Shown: positions 46,200-56,734 of the stretch, one piece after another
How the letters are laid out: every line of letters starts with the position of its first letter
How positions within the stretch are numbered: position 1 is the stretch's first letter
From: Ruegeria lacuscaerulensis
Lineage (GTDB): Bacteria; Pseudomonadota; Alphaproteobacteria; Rhodobacterales; Rhodobacteraceae
Length of the DNA: 64,000 nucleotides
Reading direction: 5' to 3'
Assembly: GCF_013034685.1 (NCBI RefSeq)
Contig: NZ_WQGO01000003.1
Coordinates: 1 to 64,000, forward strand
The notes under the pieces: model-generated
Seen by the model: only the letters and a program-made list of their open reading frames with translations
The model's database searches: none
What the model was told of the DNA's origin: nothing
Made by a program: the position numbers and the translations under genes

Positions 46200-47180
46200 T
46201 TAGAACGGCCCGCGCTCCAGAGTGTAGCCAGCCTGTTCCAACAGGTTCAGAAGCCCATGTTCTCCTCCAAGGTGTCCAGCGCCGACCGCGATCACGGCAG
46301 TCTGGTCCTGAATGTCCAGAATATGCGCCATCCAGTTATTGTTGCGACCGATCAGAAGCTGTTCTTCGAACCCGTCCCATTCCTCGTCGAAAATCTCTTC
46401 CGTCAGGCCCGAGGTCTCAAGCCCCTGCAACCGCGCGAATTGTAGGATTTCGCCGTGTTTCTCTTCGAGATAGGCGTTCAGCATCGTGGCCAGCTGGTCT
46501 TCGCTGCTTTCGAAGGCGTCGGCCATTCGGACGAGGGATTGCACCTGCTGTTCCATCGGGAATTCGTTGAACATCGCCATCAATTCCGCCGTTGTCTCAA
46601 GCGAGAACTGAGGGATGTCGTATTCGGCCGCCAAATCGGTCAGACGGGCATCCATCCCGTAACTGGCGTTCGGTTCGTGCACCATGCAGGGCGGCACGCC
46701 CAAAGTCATGCTGAGAAACCAGGGGCGCATTTTGGCCCCCATCCAGCTTGGGATGCCGCGATCGGCTAGACCTTGTGACAGGGTCTCCCACTGCTCGGCG
46801 GGGATCATGTCAATCAGCGTCGGACCCGAGGTGATCAGAACCGGGCTCAGATCCTCGGCCAGACCTTTTTGAAAGGCGTCCATCTCGGCCTTGGTGACTT
46901 CGAAATAAAACGCATCCGCCTGGCTGAGCGTTGGCTCTAGCCGTTCGACCACCGCGTCCATGCGGGCGTCATTGGTGTGAACGGTGCCGATCAGATGCAG
47001 GGTTGCACCGTCCTTGGTGGCGATCCAGTGATTGCCTTCGGGGTAGGGGAAATTAACAAGCGCCTGTTGAATCTGATCCTGCATTTCAGCCGATAAATCT
47101 GGGCGCAGGTCGCGCCCCTCGCAGGCCGCATAAGCGCTCAGCGGTACAAATAGACAAATGAAGATGAACAGAAAACGCAT
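46200..47180 (-). CDS. TraB/GumN-family protein
   Basis: A 326-aa exported protein of the TraB/GumN (PrgY-like) family. Signal peptide MRFLFIFICLFVPLSAYA ahead of ACEGRD. Family markers are HLIGTVHTND near 60-69, with the GxxH motif, and IAVGAGHLGGEHGLLNLLE near the C-terminus. Probably a metal-dependent hydrolase of the periplasm; substrate unknown. ATG at 47180 fits the signal peptide. Confidence 0.82.
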   Translation of the reverse strand: MRFLFIFICLFVPLSAYAACEGRDLRPDLSAEMQDQIQQALVNFPYPEGNHWIATKDGATLHLIGTVHTNDARMDAVVERLEPTLSQADAFYFEVTKAEMDAFQKGLAEDLSPVLITSGPTLIDMIPAEQWETLSQGLADRGIPSWMGAKMRPWFLSMTLGVPPCMVHEPNASYGMDARLTDLAAEYDIPQFSLETTAELMAMFNEFPMEQQVQSLVRMADAFESSEDQLATMLNAYLEEKHGEILQFARLQGLETSGLTEEIFDEEWDGFEEQLLIGRNNNWMAHILDIQDQTAVIAVGAGHLGGEHGLLNLLEQAGYTLERGPF

Positions 47181-47319
47181 TGGAGCCACCCTTTAAACCT
47201 CGGACTTTTTTATTTGTGCCGCGACCATGCATTGCGCAAGGCATGGGATCAAGCGGTGCAAAGCGCCGCCGGTCCGATCTGTGTCTGGCATTCCACAGCA
47301 AATCCCCTAGCATGGCCGT

Positions 47320-47994
47320 ATGGAGCGTGAGCAGGATCTTTACCCCCCCATCAAAGCGTTGTTGGAGCGTCAAGGTTACACCGTCAAGGGTGAGGTGGGT
47401 GCTGCCGATATAGTCGCCGTGCGCGCTGGGGAAGATCCGGTGATTGTCGAGCTGAAGTTGCGGTTCTCGCTGGCCCTGTTTCATCAGGCGATTGCGCGAC
47501 TGAAGGTGACGGATCAGGTTTATATCGGTGTGCTCAAACCCAAAGGTCGCAGCGCTCGGCGGGCTCTGAAGGACAATCTGGCTTTGTGCCGCCGTTTGGG
47601 GCTTGGTCTGATTACCGTGCGTTCGGATGGTGTGGTTGAGGTTCAGTGTGATCCGGGTCCATATGCGCCGCGAAAGGACAAGGCGCGAAAGACGCGTCTG
47701 TTACGCGAGTTTGACCGGTTGGAGGGCGACCCTAATGCGGGCGGGGCCACGCGTCATGGGATTGTCACCGCCTATCGTCAGGATGCGCTGAAATGTGCGG
47801 CGCATCTGGCAGAGTGCGGCGCCACCAAAGGGGCCGAGGTTGCAAAGGCAACCGGTGTGGCCGCAGCCACCCGACTTATGCGAGAGAACCACTACGGGTG
47901 GTTCGACAAGGTCGAAAAGGGCGTTTATGCCCTGACGGATGCAGGGCAGGACGGACTGAAACACTGGGCCTACAGCTGGGATCACCCCGAATAG
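47320..47994 (+). CDS. DUF2161 nuclease-fold protein
   Basis: A 224-aa cytosolic protein. The first 110 residues match a restriction-endonuclease-like fold: EREQDLYPPIKALLE, then GAADIVAV, VIVELKLRF (the D-ExK core D30, E42, K44) and HQAIARL. The second half is a winged-helix-like domain (EVAKATGVAAATRLMRENHYG). DUF2161 is known from genome annotation only. The D-E-K pattern points to a nuclease. Confidence 0.75.
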   Translation: MEREQDLYPPIKALLERQGYTVKGEVGAADIVAVRAGEDPVIVELKLRFSLALFHQAIARLKVTDQVYIGVLKPKGRSARRALKDNLALCRRLGLGLITVRSDGVVEVQCDPGPYAPRKDKARKTRLLREFDRLEGDPNAGGATRHGIVTAYRQDALKCAAHLAECGATKGAEVAKATGVAAATRLMRENHYGWFDKVEKGVYALTDAGQDGLKHWAYSWDHPE

Positions 47995-48026
47995 GGGCAG
48001 AGGTCCAAAAAATCCTTCACAGCTTG

Positions 48027-48055
48027 TTGACTCGGGGAATTGCACCCCCTAGCTA
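48027..48055 (+). promoter_or_regulatory. Sigma-70-type promoter of groESL
   Basis: TTGACT (48027-48032), 17-base spacer, TAGCTA (48050-48055). The predicted start is at about 48062, at the edge of the CIRCE element. Confidence 0.6.
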
Positions 48056-48062
48056 TGCGTCG

Positions 48063-48089
48063 TTATCACTCGACAAGCATGAGTGCTAA
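48063..48089 (+). promoter_or_regulatory. CIRCE operator (HrcA-binding site)
   Basis: TTATCACTC, 9 bases, GAGTGCTAA: the CIRCE consensus TTAGCACTC-N9-GAGTGCTAA with one mismatch in the left arm. It overlaps the predicted start of groESL transcription, as in other HrcA-repressed operons. hrcA itself is not in the window. Confidence 0.92.
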
Positions 48090-48146
48090 CGCCCCGCCAT
48101 CCGGCGAGGGGAGGATTAACAACTTTGAGCCCAAGGAGCTGCAAAG

Positions 48147-48434
48147 ATGGCATTGAAACCGCTTCATGACCGCGTGCTGGTTCGCCGTACAGAAAGCGAA
48201 GAGAAAACCGCAGGCGGCCTGATCATTCCTGACAGCGCAAAAGAAAAGCCCAGCGAAGGCGAAGTCGTCGCAACCGGCGAAGGCGCACGCAAGGACAGCG
48301 GCGAGCTGATCGCAATGGCTGTGAAAGCTGGCGACAAGATCCTGTTCGGCAAATGGTCGGGCACCGAGGTTCAGGTCGACGGCGAAGAGCTGCTGATGAT
48401 GAAAGAAAGCGACATCATGGGGATCATCGAGTAA
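48147..48434 (+). CDS. groS: Co-chaperonin GroES
   Basis: A 95-aa GroES, the lid of the GroEL cage. It opens [22 protein letters not shown], whose [12 protein letters not shown] part is the mobile loop that contacts GroEL, and ends [11 protein letters not shown]. Ribosome-binding site AAGGAG. First gene of the groESL operon, 55 bases before groEL. Confidence 0.97.
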   Translation: MALKPLHDRVLVRRTESEEKTAGGLIIPDSAKEKPSEGEVVATGEGARKDSGELIAMAVKAGDKILFGKWSGTEVQVDGEELLMMKESDIMGIIE

Positions 48435-48453
48435 GCCGCGCGCTTCACTCTGA

Positions 48454-50130
<1,677 letters not shown>

Positions 50131-50228
50131 GCACATCGAATTCGCTCAGGCGAATTCTGACGATCCCCCCGATAGGTGCTTGGCCACTATTGACCAAGCT
50201 GTCGAAAGGGAAGCCGCAATATCAAGAT

Positions 50229-50258
50229 GGGGTCGCCTTCGGGCGGCCCCGTTTCGTT
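50229..50258 (+). terminator. Terminator of groESL
   Basis: GGGGTCGCC-ttcg-GGCGGCCCC, a 9-bp stem with one U-G pair closed by a UUCG tetraloop, then GTTTCGTT. About 100 bases past groEL. Confidence 0.8.
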
Positions 50259-50281
50259 AGGAATGCCCGCTGCGCGGACAT

Positions 50282-50314
50282 GCCTCCGGCGGAGGTATTT
50301 TTGAACAGAAGAAG
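50282..50314. repeat. Roseobacter-type intergenic repeat, copy with 5-bp hairpin
   Basis: CCTCC-ggc-GGAGG (50283-50295) followed by TATTTTT and GAACAGAAGAAG. The same hairpin plus T-run plus CAGA-GAAG tail recurs, inverted, at 53192-53224 and, in part, at 39909-39936. It may act as a second terminator for groESL. Confidence 0.55.
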
Positions 50315-50380
50315 AGCGGGCACGGTTTGTCGCCGGGAATGTGAGTGTGCAAATGCGTCCGAACACGCTATGCGGTGGGA

Positions 50381-51223
50381 ATGCGACTGTTTTTGCTGAC
50401 TGCCCTGACTATGTGCGCCTTTGCGGCGAATTCGATCCTCAACCGTTTGGCCATTGATAGCGGCGCGAGCGACCCTGCCGGGTTTGCCATCGTGCGTGTG
50501 TTGGCCGGGGCAGTGGTGTTGGCAGCGCTGGTTTCATTCCGAGGGGGGCAGTTGCCTTTGCGGAACAGGCGCCGCATTGCGGGGGCCGGATCCTTATCCC
50601 TGTATATGATCGGGTTTTCTATTGCCTATCTGACCTTGGATGCGGGGTTAGGGGCTTTGATTCTGTTCGCAGTGGTTCAGATCACCATGTTTGCCGTGAC
50701 ATCCGTCACGGGGTCGGCACCTAGCGCACGGCAGATCGCAGGAGCTGGTATCGCTTTGGCTGGTCTGGCATGGGTTCTGTGGCCGAGCGGAGAGATTCAG
50801 GTGAACCCGGTGGGAGCGGCATTGATGATTGCGGCAGGGGTCGGATGGGCAATCTATTCGCTGGTTGGCCGGTCCGAACCAGATGCGCTGGCCGGAACAG
50901 CTGCCAATTTCGTCGTTGCTCTGCCTATCACAGGGCTAGCGTTGTTGCTGGTTGGAGGAGAGTGGAACATGACAGCCACCGGGTATGTACTGGCCGCTTT
51001 GTCTGGCGGTGTGACATCTGGGATGGGCTATGCCCTGTGGTATAGGGTTCTGCCGCAGCTGGCCCCGACGACCGCCGCCGTTGTGCAGTTGAGCGTGCCG
51101 ATCATTGCCATTGTGGGGGGCGTTGCCTTGTTGGGTGAAACCGCCAGCCTACGTCTGATCCTTGGTGCCGCGCTGGTTCTGGGTGGCATTGCGTTGGCTG
51201 TTCTGCGCCTGTCGCGGCGCTAG
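50381..51223 (+). CDS. DMT-superfamily (EamA) transporter
   Basis: A 280-aa inner-membrane protein with about ten membrane helices in two similar halves, the EamA pattern (start [20 protein letters not shown]; second half from [19 protein letters not shown]). Such proteins export amino acids, nucleotides or small metabolites; substrate unknown. ATG at 50381 (MRLFLLTAL) places the first helix correctly; the frame extends upstream into Cys-rich, unlikely sequence. GTGGG upstream is a weak ribosome-binding site. Confidence 0.85.
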   Translation: MRLFLLTALTMCAFAANSILNRLAIDSGASDPAGFAIVRVLAGAVVLAALVSFRGGQLPLRNRRRIAGAGSLSLYMIGFSIAYLTLDAGLGALILFAVVQITMFAVTSVTGSAPSARQIAGAGIALAGLAWVLWPSGEIQVNPVGAALMIAAGVGWAIYSLVGRSEPDALAGTAANFVVALPITGLALLLVGGEWNMTATGYVLAALSGGVTSGMGYALWYRVLPQLAPTTAAVVQLSVPIIAIVGGVALLGETASLRLILGAALVLGGIALAVLRLSRR

Positions 51224-51261
51224 GGGTTTCATCGCGCCCGCTTTGCCCTTATCTGGCCGCT

Positions 51262-52035
51262 ATGAGATATGTGTTGGCCATTATTCTGTTTTTGTTGCCC
51301 GCCGCGGCCCATGCGAAATGTGTGGTGCTGCTGCACGGGCTTGCCCGGACCGAGGCGTCCTTTACGGTGATGGAGCAACTCTTTCAGGCGCATGGCTACA
51401 CTGTTGTGCGGCCCGGATATCCCTCGACCGATCTGCCGATTGCCGAATTGGCGGCTCAGACCCTGCCAGATGCCTTTGCGGCTTGTGGTGACGATACCGT
51501 CAACGTGGTGGCGCATTCCATGGGGGGTATCCTGTTGCGTTTCTGGTTGCAGGACAACATGCCCGAAAACCTGGGCCGCGTGGTCATGCTTGGCCCGCCC
51601 AATCAGGGTAGCCAACTGGTGGATGAGTTAAGCGCCTACGAGGTCTTTGGTATCCTGAACGGCCCTGCCGGGCTGGCGTTGGGCACAGGTCCCGAAGGTA
51701 TCCCGCGCAAGTTGCCGCCGGTGGACTTCGAACTTGGGGTGATCGCCGGTGAAAATTCGCTGAACCCGCTTTTTTCATCGCTGATCGAGGGCAAAGATGA
51801 CGGTAAGGTCTCGGTCGAGACGACCAAGGTCGAGGGCATGAAGGACCATATCGTTCTGCCCGTGACCCATACTTTTATGATGAACAATCCTCGCGTGATG
51901 GCGCAAGCACTGCATTTCATCGAATTCGGCCAGTTTGACCCTCAGATTACATGGCTGGATGGCGTGCAAGCCATCATTGATGAGATCTGCCTCGGTTGGG
52001 ATTGCTCAGAACCAGAATCGGAACCCTCAGAATGA
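51262..52035 (+). CDS. Secreted alpha/beta hydrolase (lipase-like)
   Basis: A 257-aa protein with a signal peptide ([18 protein letters not shown]) and an alpha/beta hydrolase fold. Seen: [14 protein letters not shown] near 21-34 (oxyanion region), serine elbow VAHSMGG near 92-98, and THTFMMNNP near 206-214 with a candidate histidine. Two cysteines near the C-terminus may form a bond. It resembles triacylglycerol-lipase-like proteins. Its stop overlaps the phnM start (ATGA). Confidence 0.78.
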   Translation: MRYVLAIILFLLPAAAHAKCVVLLHGLARTEASFTVMEQLFQAHGYTVVRPGYPSTDLPIAELAAQTLPDAFAACGDDTVNVVAHSMGGILLRFWLQDNMPENLGRVVMLGPPNQGSQLVDELSAYEVFGILNGPAGLALGTGPEGIPRKLPPVDFELGVIAGENSLNPLFSSLIEGKDDGKVSVETTKVEGMKDHIVLPVTHTFMMNNPRVMAQALHFIEFGQFDPQITWLDGVQAIIDEICLGWDCSEPESEPSE

Positions 52036-53183
52036 GCGATCTGGCCCTGACGTTCACCGGCGCCGAGGTTCTGTTGCCAGGGGACGGTCTGGCCTTAGCT
52101 GATTTGTCGCTTGCAAAAGGAGTCATTCAGCCCGATCGCGCTGGCCGCGCCGTCGACCTAAACGGATTTCTCGTTTTACCTGGCATTATCGACCTGCACG
52201 GGGACGGGTTCGAACGTCACATCGCGCCGCGCCGTGGGGCGATGAAACAGATGGATGAGGGCATTCTGGCTGCCGAGGCCGAACTGGCGGCCAATGGCAT
52301 TACCACCGCCGTGCTGGCGCAGTTTTACAGTTGGGAGGGCGGCGTGCGCGGTCCCGAATTTGCAGGGCAGGTCTTTGATGCAATTGCGTCCGTCAGAGAC
52401 AGCGTTGTGACCGATCTGTTGCCCCAGCTTCGGTTCGAGACGCATATGTTGGACGACTATGTGGGTTTGCCGGAACGAATTGCGGCGTGGCAGGTGCCCT
52501 ATGTGGTGTTCAATGACCATCTGCCGCATGATCGCCTTGCCGAAGGGCGCAAACCACCGCGTCTGACCGGGCAGGCGTTGAAGGCTGGGCGTAACCCTGA
52601 AATGCATTTCGAAATGCTGCTGTCCATGCACGCGCGGGGATCAGAGGTTCCAATGGCATTGGATAGCTTGTGCACGGTGTTGGAAAAGCAAAACGTGCGC
52701 ATGGGCAGCCATGACGATGCCACAGCCCAAACCCGCGCAGATTGGCGCGCGCGTGGGGTGAAGATATCGGAATTCCCCGAAACGCTCGAAGCTGCCGAAG
52801 CCGCCCGCGCCGCAGGCGACCATATCATTCTCGGCTCGCCCAATGTGGTGCGCGGGGGCTCGCATAAAGGCAATGTCAGCGCGTTGGACCTGATCACGAT
52901 GGGGTTCTGTGATGCGTTGGCCTCGGACTATCATTACCCAAGCCCCCGCCGCGCGGCACTGATGCTGGCCAAGTCAGGTTTGGTGGATTTTGCCGAGGCT
53001 TGGGCGCTGGTCTCTTCGGGCCCTGCGCGCGTTCTGGGTTTGAATGACCGGGGCACGCTGGCCACCGGAAAACGCGCGGATCTGACCATTTTGGACAAAC
53101 AAACCCACCGCGTTGCCGCGACCATGGCAGAGGGGCGCTTCAGCTATATGGCCGGGGATATCGCGGCCCGGTTCCTTGTCTGA
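52032..53183 (+). CDS. phnM: Alpha-D-ribose 1-methylphosphonate 5-triphosphate diphosphatase
   Basis: A 383-aa PhnM-like amidohydrolase, which in the C-P lyase pathway removes diphosphate from the ribose methylphosphonate triphosphate intermediate. [15 protein letters not shown] near 45-59 is the metal-binding motif (with HGD in place of HxH), followed by [31 protein letters not shown] and [13 protein letters not shown]. It follows an unrelated lipase-like gene with a 4-base overlap; no other phn gene is in the window. Confidence 0.85.
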   Translation: MSDLALTFTGAEVLLPGDGLALADLSLAKGVIQPDRAGRAVDLNGFLVLPGIIDLHGDGFERHIAPRRGAMKQMDEGILAAEAELAANGITTAVLAQFYSWEGGVRGPEFAGQVFDAIASVRDSVVTDLLPQLRFETHMLDDYVGLPERIAAWQVPYVVFNDHLPHDRLAEGRKPPRLTGQALKAGRNPEMHFEMLLSMHARGSEVPMALDSLCTVLEKQNVRMGSHDDATAQTRADWRARGVKISEFPETLEAAEAARAAGDHIILGSPNVVRGGSHKGNVSALDLITMGFCDALASDYHYPSPRRAALMLAKSGLVDFAEAWALVSSGPARVLGLNDRGTLATGKRADLTILDKQTHRVAATMAEGRFSYMAGDIAARFLV

Positions 53184-53191
53184 TCCGCAAA

Positions 53192-53224
53192 CTTCATCTG
53201 GCTAAAAATATCCCCGCCGGAGGC
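53192..53224. repeat. Roseobacter-type intergenic repeat, inverted copy
   Basis: CTTCATCTGGCTAAAAATA next to TCCCCGCCGGAGGC: the reverse-complement form of the element at 50282-50314 (G/C hairpin, T-run, CAGA-GAAG). It lies between the convergent phnM and purK genes and may end their transcription. Confidence 0.55.
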
Positions 53225-53245
53225 ATCGCGCACCAGCGCGATTTC

Positions 53246-54313
53246 CTAGCGCGAAATGCGGTTGAAATGCCCCATCTTGCGGCCTGCCTTGACTTCGGCC
53301 TTACCGTAAAGATGCAAGGCTACATCGCGCTCTCTCGCCAAATCAGGCACCCGATCCATGTCATCGCCGATCAGGTTCTCCATCACCACATCACTATGGC
53401 GCTGACCGTCGCCCAAGGGCCACCCGGCGACCGCGCGGATATGCTGTTCGAACTGATCCACAGCACAACCGTTCTGCGTCCAGTGGCCCGAGTTATGCAC
53501 CCGCGGCGCAATCTCATTCACGATCAATCCGCGCGCGGTCACGAACAGCTCGACCCCCATGACGCCCACATAGTCCAGCGCGTTCAGGATATTGGCTGCC
53601 AACAGCACCGCATCGGTGCGCTGCGCCGGAGGCAGTCGGGCCGGGACAGTCGTGGTATGCAAGATACCATCGCGGTGGACATTCTCGCCGGGATCGAAAC
53701 AGGCGACCTGACCATCCAGCCCGCGTGCGGCGATGATCGAGACTTCGTGGCTAAACTCTACAAACCCTTCAAGGATCGCTGGTGCACCCGCCATATCGGT
53801 CAGAGCAGCCTCGGCATCTTCGGGCGCGCGCAACCGGGCTTGCCCCTTGCCATCGTAACCAAAGCGGCGGGTTTTCAGGATCGCGGGCGTGCCGATTTCC
53901 TCAATCGCGGATTTCAGGCTGCCCAGATCGGTGATATCGGCAAAAGGCGCGGTTTGTAGGCCCAGCCCTTGCAGAAATTTCTTCTCGGTCAGCCGATCCT
54001 GACTGACTCGCAACGCCTCGCGGCCCGGGCGAATGGGGCGGTGTGCCTCCAGCAGGTCCAGAGCCTCGGTCGGGATGTTCTCGAACTCATAGGTGATAAC
54101 ATCGACCGACTCGGCAAAGGCGCGCAGGGCGTCGGCATCGTCATAGGCGGCTGTGGTCACGCGGTCTGCGACCTGACCAGCGGGCGGGTTCGCGCCAGGC
54201 TCGAATATATGCGTCACAAAGCCCAGTCGCGCTGCGGCAACGGACAGCATCCGGCCCAGTTGTCCACCGCCAAGGATGCCAATCGTGGCTCCGGGTGCAA
54301 GCATGTCCGTCAT
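53246..54313 (-). CDS. purK: N5-carboxyaminoimidazole ribonucleotide synthase
   Basis: A 355-aa ATP-grasp enzyme of purine synthesis that makes N5-CAIR from AIR, bicarbonate and ATP. GILGGGQLGRMLSVAAARLG near 12-31, LKTRRFGYDGKGQ near 147-159, GVMGVELFV near 248-256 and NEIAPRVHNSGHWT near 264-277 are typical. The start is 3 bases after the stop of the dehydrogenase-like gene. It pairs with purE two genes upstream. Confidence 0.95.
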   Translation of the reverse strand: MTDMLAPGATIGILGGGQLGRMLSVAAARLGFVTHIFEPGANPPAGQVADRVTTAAYDDADALRAFAESVDVITYEFENIPTEALDLLEAHRPIRPGREALRVSQDRLTEKKFLQGLGLQTAPFADITDLGSLKSAIEEIGTPAILKTRRFGYDGKGQARLRAPEDAEAALTDMAGAPAILEGFVEFSHEVSIIAARGLDGQVACFDPGENVHRDGILHTTTVPARLPPAQRTDAVLLAANILNALDYVGVMGVELFVTARGLIVNEIAPRVHNSGHWTQNGCAVDQFEQHIRAVAGWPLGDGQRHSDVVMENLIGDDMDRVPDLARERDVALHLYGKAEVKAGRKMGHFNRISR

Positions 54314-54316
54314 TCT

Positions 54317-55072
54317 TCAGGTCTCCAGCCGTTTGCCGATTGCAGTCAGGGCGTCGCGCAGGGCCGCATGGGCCTTGCCCGCTTGCAGGGTTCGCGTCAT
54401 TTGCAAGCTCAGTGTTCCGTCGGTTGCCAGCGCATCGCGTTCGGCGGCAAGCCGACCAGCCTGACCCTTTTCCATGCTGGCCAGGAAGCCAGCCATCAAT
54501 TGGGTCGTGTAGAATTCCGCACCATCCGCATCGCCGGTCTGTTCGGTTAGCCAATCCACGCCGGTGGTCAGCAGATCCAGAACACCCGGAACCATCGCGC
54601 AGATAGCAAAATGAGCATTAAGCGAGGTCTCATTGGCTACTTTCACAACCGGATTTTCGGGGGCCATCAGACCCGCCAGCAGATCATCGTTCCCATAAGC
54701 CGCCAAGGGGCAGCCGCCCTGTTCCAAAAAGCCCAGAGGGATCGTCTGCACGAAATCCCCCGCGGGGGCGCAGAGCGATCTGAGATCCGTCTCGGACACC
54801 GCCGCCATCACCGACACGATCCGATGGTCGGCCCGAAAGGACAGGGGGGCCAGCACATCCGACGCAATGTGCGGACGCAGGCACAGAAACAAAATCTCGG
54901 ACTGGTCGATCACCGATTGCGGACGGCCGACCGTTGCGTTGATGTCGGCCTTCAGTGTAGCCGAAACGGTGGCGTTACGCTCCGTCACAAAAATCTCATG
55001 CCCTTTACGTGCCAGCAGCCGGGCTATTGGCGCTGCGATGTGGCCGGTGCCGATGAACCCGACACGGCTCAT
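54317..55072 (-). CDS. Pyrroline-5-carboxylate reductase-like NAD(P) enzyme
   Basis: A 251-aa protein with an N-terminal Rossmann NAD(P)-binding domain ([17 protein letters not shown]) and a helical C-terminal part similar to the ProC/6-phosphogluconate dehydrogenase-like superfamily ([13 protein letters not shown]). Somewhat short for ProC (about 270) and lacking its usual C-terminal signature, so it is probably a different imine or keto-acid reductase. It lies between purE (ATGA overlap) and purK (3-base gap), so all three are one transcript. Confidence 0.7.
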   Translation of the reverse strand: MSRVGFIGTGHIAAPIARLLARKGHEIFVTERNATVSATLKADINATVGRPQSVIDQSEILFLCLRPHIASDVLAPLSFRADHRIVSVMAAVSETDLRSLCAPAGDFVQTIPLGFLEQGGCPLAAYGNDDLLAGLMAPENPVVKVANETSLNAHFAICAMVPGVLDLLTTGVDWLTEQTGDADGAEFYTTQLMAGFLASMEKGQAGRLAAERDALATDGTLSLQMTRTLQAGKAHAALRDALTAIGKRLET

Positions 55073-55554
55073 CCCTGTGGCTCTTCGGGGATCGAGGCCG
55101 ACAGCGCATCGCGCCACGTATCCAGCCGCTGCGCCAGAGCGTCATCCTGCAAGGCCAGAATACCAGCCGCCATCAGACCCGCATTGGCCCCGCCTGCCGA
55201 CCCGATGGCCATGGTCGCCACAGGAAACCCCTTGGGCATCTGAACGATGGAATAAAGGGAATCGACGCCCGACAAGGCGCGCGTCTGTACTGGCACCCCA
55301 ATAACGGGCACTCGCGTCTTCGAGGCCATCATACCGGGTAGGTGCGCTGCCCCTCCGGCCCCTGCGATGATCACATGCAGGCCACGCGGCACGGCGGTCT
55401 TGCCATAGTCCCACAGACGGTCAGGGGTACGGTGGGCGGACACGATACGCTTTTCATAGGCAATGCCCAACTCGTCCAGAATATCGGCGGCCTCTTTCAT
55501 CGTGGGCCAGTCCGACTGGCTGCCCATGATGATCCCCACTTTCACGTCGCTCAT
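55069..55554 (-). CDS. purE: N5-carboxyaminoimidazole ribonucleotide mutase
   Basis: A 161-aa PurE, converting N5-CAIR to CAIR in purine synthesis. [20 protein letters not shown] near 8-27, SAHRTPDR near 40-47 (catalytic histidine) and [11 protein letters not shown] near 67-77. Length normal. First gene of the purE-dehydrogenase-purK operon. Confidence 0.95.
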   Translation of the reverse strand: MSDVKVGIIMGSQSDWPTMKEAADILDELGIAYEKRIVSAHRTPDRLWDYGKTAVPRGLHVIIAGAGGAAHLPGMMASKTRVPVIGVPVQTRALSGVDSLYSIVQMPKGFPVATMAIGSAGGANAGLMAAGILALQDDALAQRLDTWRDALSASIPEEPQG

Positions 55555-55619
55555 CCGTTTACTTCCCTGCGTGCCGAAAGAGCGCGCACTATAGCCAAAT
55601 CCGCCTTCGTGGCAATGCG

Positions 55620-55844
55620 TCAGGCGATGATGTCAGGGGTCAGACGGTCTTCGATCAGACGGATGATGTCTTTCAGCCGCAATTTCTGCTTTTTCAAGCG
55701 CTTGATGGTCAGCTGGTCCGCCGTTCCGGTGCCTTGAAGCGCCTCGATCGCTTCGTCCAGGTCTCGGTGCTGACGGCGGAAAACCTCAAGTTCAACCCGC
55801 AAAACGTCATCAGTTTTCATCGAAAGGTCGGTGGGGGCGTTCAT
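55620..55844 (-). CDS. DUF465/YdcH-family small protein
   Basis: A 74-aa helical hairpin protein of the YdcH/DUF465 type: [19 protein letters not shown], a short loop, then [20 protein letters not shown]. Function unknown. It is divergent from the Hsp20 operon, with 164 bases to the Hsp20 start. Confidence 0.75.
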   Translation of the reverse strand: MNAPTDLSMKTDDVLRVELEVFRRQHRDLDEAIEALQGTGTADQLTIKRLKKQKLRLKDIIRLIEDRLTPDIIA

Positions 55845-55911
55845 TGGCGACTCGGGCTAGAATGTGGTGCGTATCACACAAGATAGTGTGTCAGGCTTTA
55901 TATCGCCAGAC

Positions 55912-55940
55912 CTTGTGGACATCCCGCGACATTCCCATAT
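55912..55940 (+). promoter_or_regulatory. Possible sigma-32-type promoter of hsp20
   Basis: CTTGTGG (55912-55918) and CCCATAT (55934-55940), 15 bases apart, resemble the heat-shock sigma-factor consensus (CTTGAAA, about 11-16 bases, CCCCATnT). They lie about 70 bases ahead of the Hsp20 start. Two mismatches in the -35. Confidence 0.4.
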
Positions 55941-56008
55941 TCTATTCTACGCGGTTGCCAGAACGGGGCCGCAACTTACGTCGCTTTGGCAATAAAGGAC
56001 GAACATAC

Positions 56009-56422
56009 GTGTCTAAACTTACCTTAGGCTCATACCCGCATCTTTTGGGGTTCGAGCAACTGGAACGCCTTCTGGAACGGTCTGCAAAGGCCGGAAATGA
56101 AGGATATCCGCCCTACAATATCGAACAGACCTCGGACTATTCCTATCGCATCACACTGGCGGTAGCCGGGTTTGCAGAGCAGGATCTGTCGATCACCATC
56201 GAGGATCGCCAACTGGTGATCCGGGGCCGTCAACGCGACGACAGCGAGGGGCGCATCTTCCTGCATCGCGGCATCGCGGCACGTCAGTTCCAGCGCATGT
56301 TCGTGCTGGCCGATGGGGTCGAGGTGGGCGAGGCGATCATGGAAAACGGTCTGCTGCATGTGGATCTGACCCGCGCCGTGCCGGAAACCGTGGTGCAAAC
56401 GATCAACATAAGAAAGGGGTAA
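56009..56422 (+). CDS. Hsp20-family small heat-shock protein
   Basis: A 137-aa small heat-shock protein with an alpha-crystallin domain (about 35-125): PPYNIEQTSDYSYRITLAVA, LSITIEDRQLVIRGRQ and ENGLLHVDLTR. It keeps unfolded proteins soluble under stress. GTG start at 56009 with AGGAC upstream; the frame continues upstream without support. The DUF1150 gene follows after 5 bases, a common pair in this group. Confidence 0.9.
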   Translation: MSKLTLGSYPHLLGFEQLERLLERSAKAGNEGYPPYNIEQTSDYSYRITLAVAGFAEQDLSITIEDRQLVIRGRQRDDSEGRIFLHRGIAARQFQRMFVLADGVEVGEAIMENGLLHVDLTRAVPETVVQTINIRKG

Positions 56423-56427
56423 GAGCA

Positions 56428-56652
56428 ATGAATACACCGGTACAAATCGACGCCAATGGCGACCGTATCGTCTATGTGAAGAAGGTCGAGATTACGGACC
56501 TGCCGCGCGAGGTGCGCGAACAGGCGGGTGATCTGGATACGCTCTATGCGGTACATGATTCCGATGGACAACGCCTGGCTCTGGTCGCCGACCGCAAGCT
56601 GGCGTTCAACCTCGCGCGCGAGCATGACTTTTCGCCGGTGGCCGTGCACTGA
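56428..56652 (+). CDS. DUF1150 family protein
   Basis: A 74-aa protein of the DUF1150 type. It has a small alpha/beta pattern (VYVKKVEITDLP, then LDTLYAVHDSDGQRLALVA) and ends HDFSPVAVH. Function unknown; the link with Hsp20 suggests a role in stress. Cotranscribed with Hsp20. Confidence 0.8.
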   Translation: MNTPVQIDANGDRIVYVKKVEITDLPREVREQAGDLDTLYAVHDSDGQRLALVADRKLAFNLAREHDFSPVAVH

Positions 56653-56734
56653 CACGGCCCCTTAGGCGTTTTCCCCGTGACATCCGCTGCCTGCCGGGCC
56701 AGATATGCCTTGCAATGGCAAGGGATGCGCGGGA

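Noticed and set aside
50190..50399. Small gene after groEL
   Set aside because: It spans the groESL terminator and the intergenic repeat and has no start signal.
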